DNA of 52,188 bases from an uncultured Chloracidobacterium sp. (GTDB lineage Bacteria; Acidobacteriota; Blastocatellia; Pyrinomonadales; Pyrinomonadaceae). Made by a program: the position numbers and the translations under genes. Shown here in pieces: positions 51,464 through 52,188 of the stretch; position 1 is the stretch's first letter; the number at the start of each line of letters is the position of its first letter. The notes beneath the pieces were generated by a model, which was not told the DNA's origin, did no database searches, and worked only from the letters and a program-made list of their open reading frames with translations. Where the stretch lies: positions 1 through 52,188 of the forward strand of contig CALDGX010000124.1 of the NCBI GenBank assembly GCA_937941715.1, in the 5' to 3' direction.

Positions 51464-52188
51464 ATGTTTCGACGCGTTTATCTCGACAACAGTGCTTCGA
51501 CGGCTGCCGACCCCGCTGTCGTTGAGGCGATGCTCCCCTATTTTTCCGAGGTTTATGGGAATGCGTCGAGCATTCACTTTCAAGGTCAAAAAGCTCGAGC
51601 GGCGCTAGACAAAGCTCGTCATCAGGTTGCTGAGTTGATCAACGCACGTCCGAACGAGGTCATTTTCACCTCCGGCGGCACCGAATCGAACAACCTGGCG
51701 ATCCGCGGTCTGGCCGAAGCGAATGAAAAGCATGGAAGGCATATCATCACCTCGGCATTCGAGCATTCAGCGGTAAAAAATGTTTGTGAAGATCTCGAAA
51801 GACGCGGATACAGCGTCACGCGGCTGCCCGTTTATGAAGACGGCGTGGTCAGGGTCGATGACCTTCGAAGGGCTATCAGCGACGAAACCGTACTGATAAC
51901 GATAATGATGGCGAATAACGAGATCGGCACTATTCAGCCTGTCGAAGAGATCGGCCGGATCGTCCGTGGAATTCGCGATGCCGGTCAAAAGATCTGGTTT
52001 CACACGGACGCGATACAGGCGGCCGGCAAGGTACCGATCGATGTCGAAGCGATCGGTTGCGACCTGCTTTCGATCTCCGCCCACAAGATATATTCACCGA
52101 AAGGCTCCGGGGCACTTTACGTTCGCCGCGGCACAAGGCTCCACGCTCAAAATATCGGCGGCCGGCAGGAGCGTGGCCTGCGGGCCGG
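51464..52188 (+). CDS. Cysteine desulfurase, partial
   Basis: The first 241 residues of a NifS/IscS-type PLP enzyme that takes sulfur from cysteine for iron-sulfur clusters or thiolation. RRVYLDNSASTAADPAV, FTSGGTESNN, the PLP contacts in MMANNEIGTIQP and HTDAIQAAGK, and the PLP lysine in SISAHKIYSPKG are visible. The active-site Cys is beyond the right edge, so the subclass is not assigned. AGGA lies seven bases before the ATG. Confidence 0.94.
   Translation, partial: MFRRVYLDNSASTAADPAVVEAMLPYFSEVYGNASSIHFQGQKARAALDKARHQVAELINARPNEVIFTSGGTESNNLAIRGLAEANEKHGRHIITSAFEHSAVKNVCEDLERRGYSVTRLPVYEDGVVRVDDLRRAISDETVLITIMMANNEIGTIQPVEEIGRIVRGIRDAGQKIWFHTDAIQAAGKVPIDVEAIGCDLLSISAHKIYSPKGSGALYVRRGTRLHAQNIGGRQERGLRA

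Overview
The window looks like a piece of an Acidobacteriota chromosome, most likely class Blastocatellia (Pyrinomonadaceae-like). The clearest marker is a secreted protein with the VWFA-related domain typical of acidobacteria (39181-40272). It is supported by many small secreted proteins, an FG-GAP repeat protein, a zinc-ribbon/DUF4190 membrane protein and a moderate GC content. The lineage is inferred from gene content only; no rRNA is present. The content is mostly housekeeping, with no tRNA, rRNA, insertion sequence, phage or CRISPR array recognised.

Layout. 1-3231 (minus): sucD, a 4HBT thioesterase, ndk, a zinc-ribbon membrane protein and the start of nuoI. 3424-5968 (plus): two MacB/FtsX-type permeases without an ATPase. 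5981-9238 (minus): a small secreted protein, a beta-CASP metallo-beta-lactamase and a GAF-GGDEF protein with a degenerate signature. 9568-10428 (plus): two paralogous Ala/Asn/Pro-repeat lipoproteins, each with a good promoter, a leader of about 100 nt and a terminator. 10511-14126: a DUF255 thioredoxin-like protein diverging from a class III aminotransferase. 14267-17078 (plus): ArsR-SRPBCC-DUF1801-VOC-DUF1801, then a Tat-exported Fe-type superoxide dismutase.

17139-25254 (minus): a fatty-acid operon (DUF177, rpmF, fabH, fabD, acpP, fabF) runs into etfB. A terminator follows, then a secreted FG-GAP protein, another terminator, and etfA, so etfB and etfA are split. 25357-29458: pyrD diverges from pyrR-pyrB-pyrC. 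29495-30792: a secreted protein and a TerC family membrane protein. 30793-31163: a non-coding stretch with a promoter and a series of stem-loops that share a loop sequence, the best candidate here for an undescribed element.

31164-35854: an unrecognised protein, an astacin-like protease, an RluA pseudouridine synthase and a sigma-54 activator, the last overlapping glnE (35851-38577). 38662-41993: small secreted or outer-membrane proteins including the VWFA protein. 42264-47895: a small zinc-ribbon protein, a large M14 peptidase, a START-like protein and a CocE/NonD hydrolase. 48039-52188: a TTG-started SDR, an MGDG-synthase-like glycosyltransferase, a radical SAM protein and the start of a cysteine desulfurase.

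Promoters resemble sigma-70 consensus; the one before DUF177/rpmF is a perfect TTGACA/TATAAT pair. In several places the -10 box sits so close to the start codon that the mRNA should be leaderless or nearly so (ArsR operon, superoxide dismutase, pyrD, pyrR). Intrinsic terminators are plentiful and well formed, which makes transcription units unusually easy to read.
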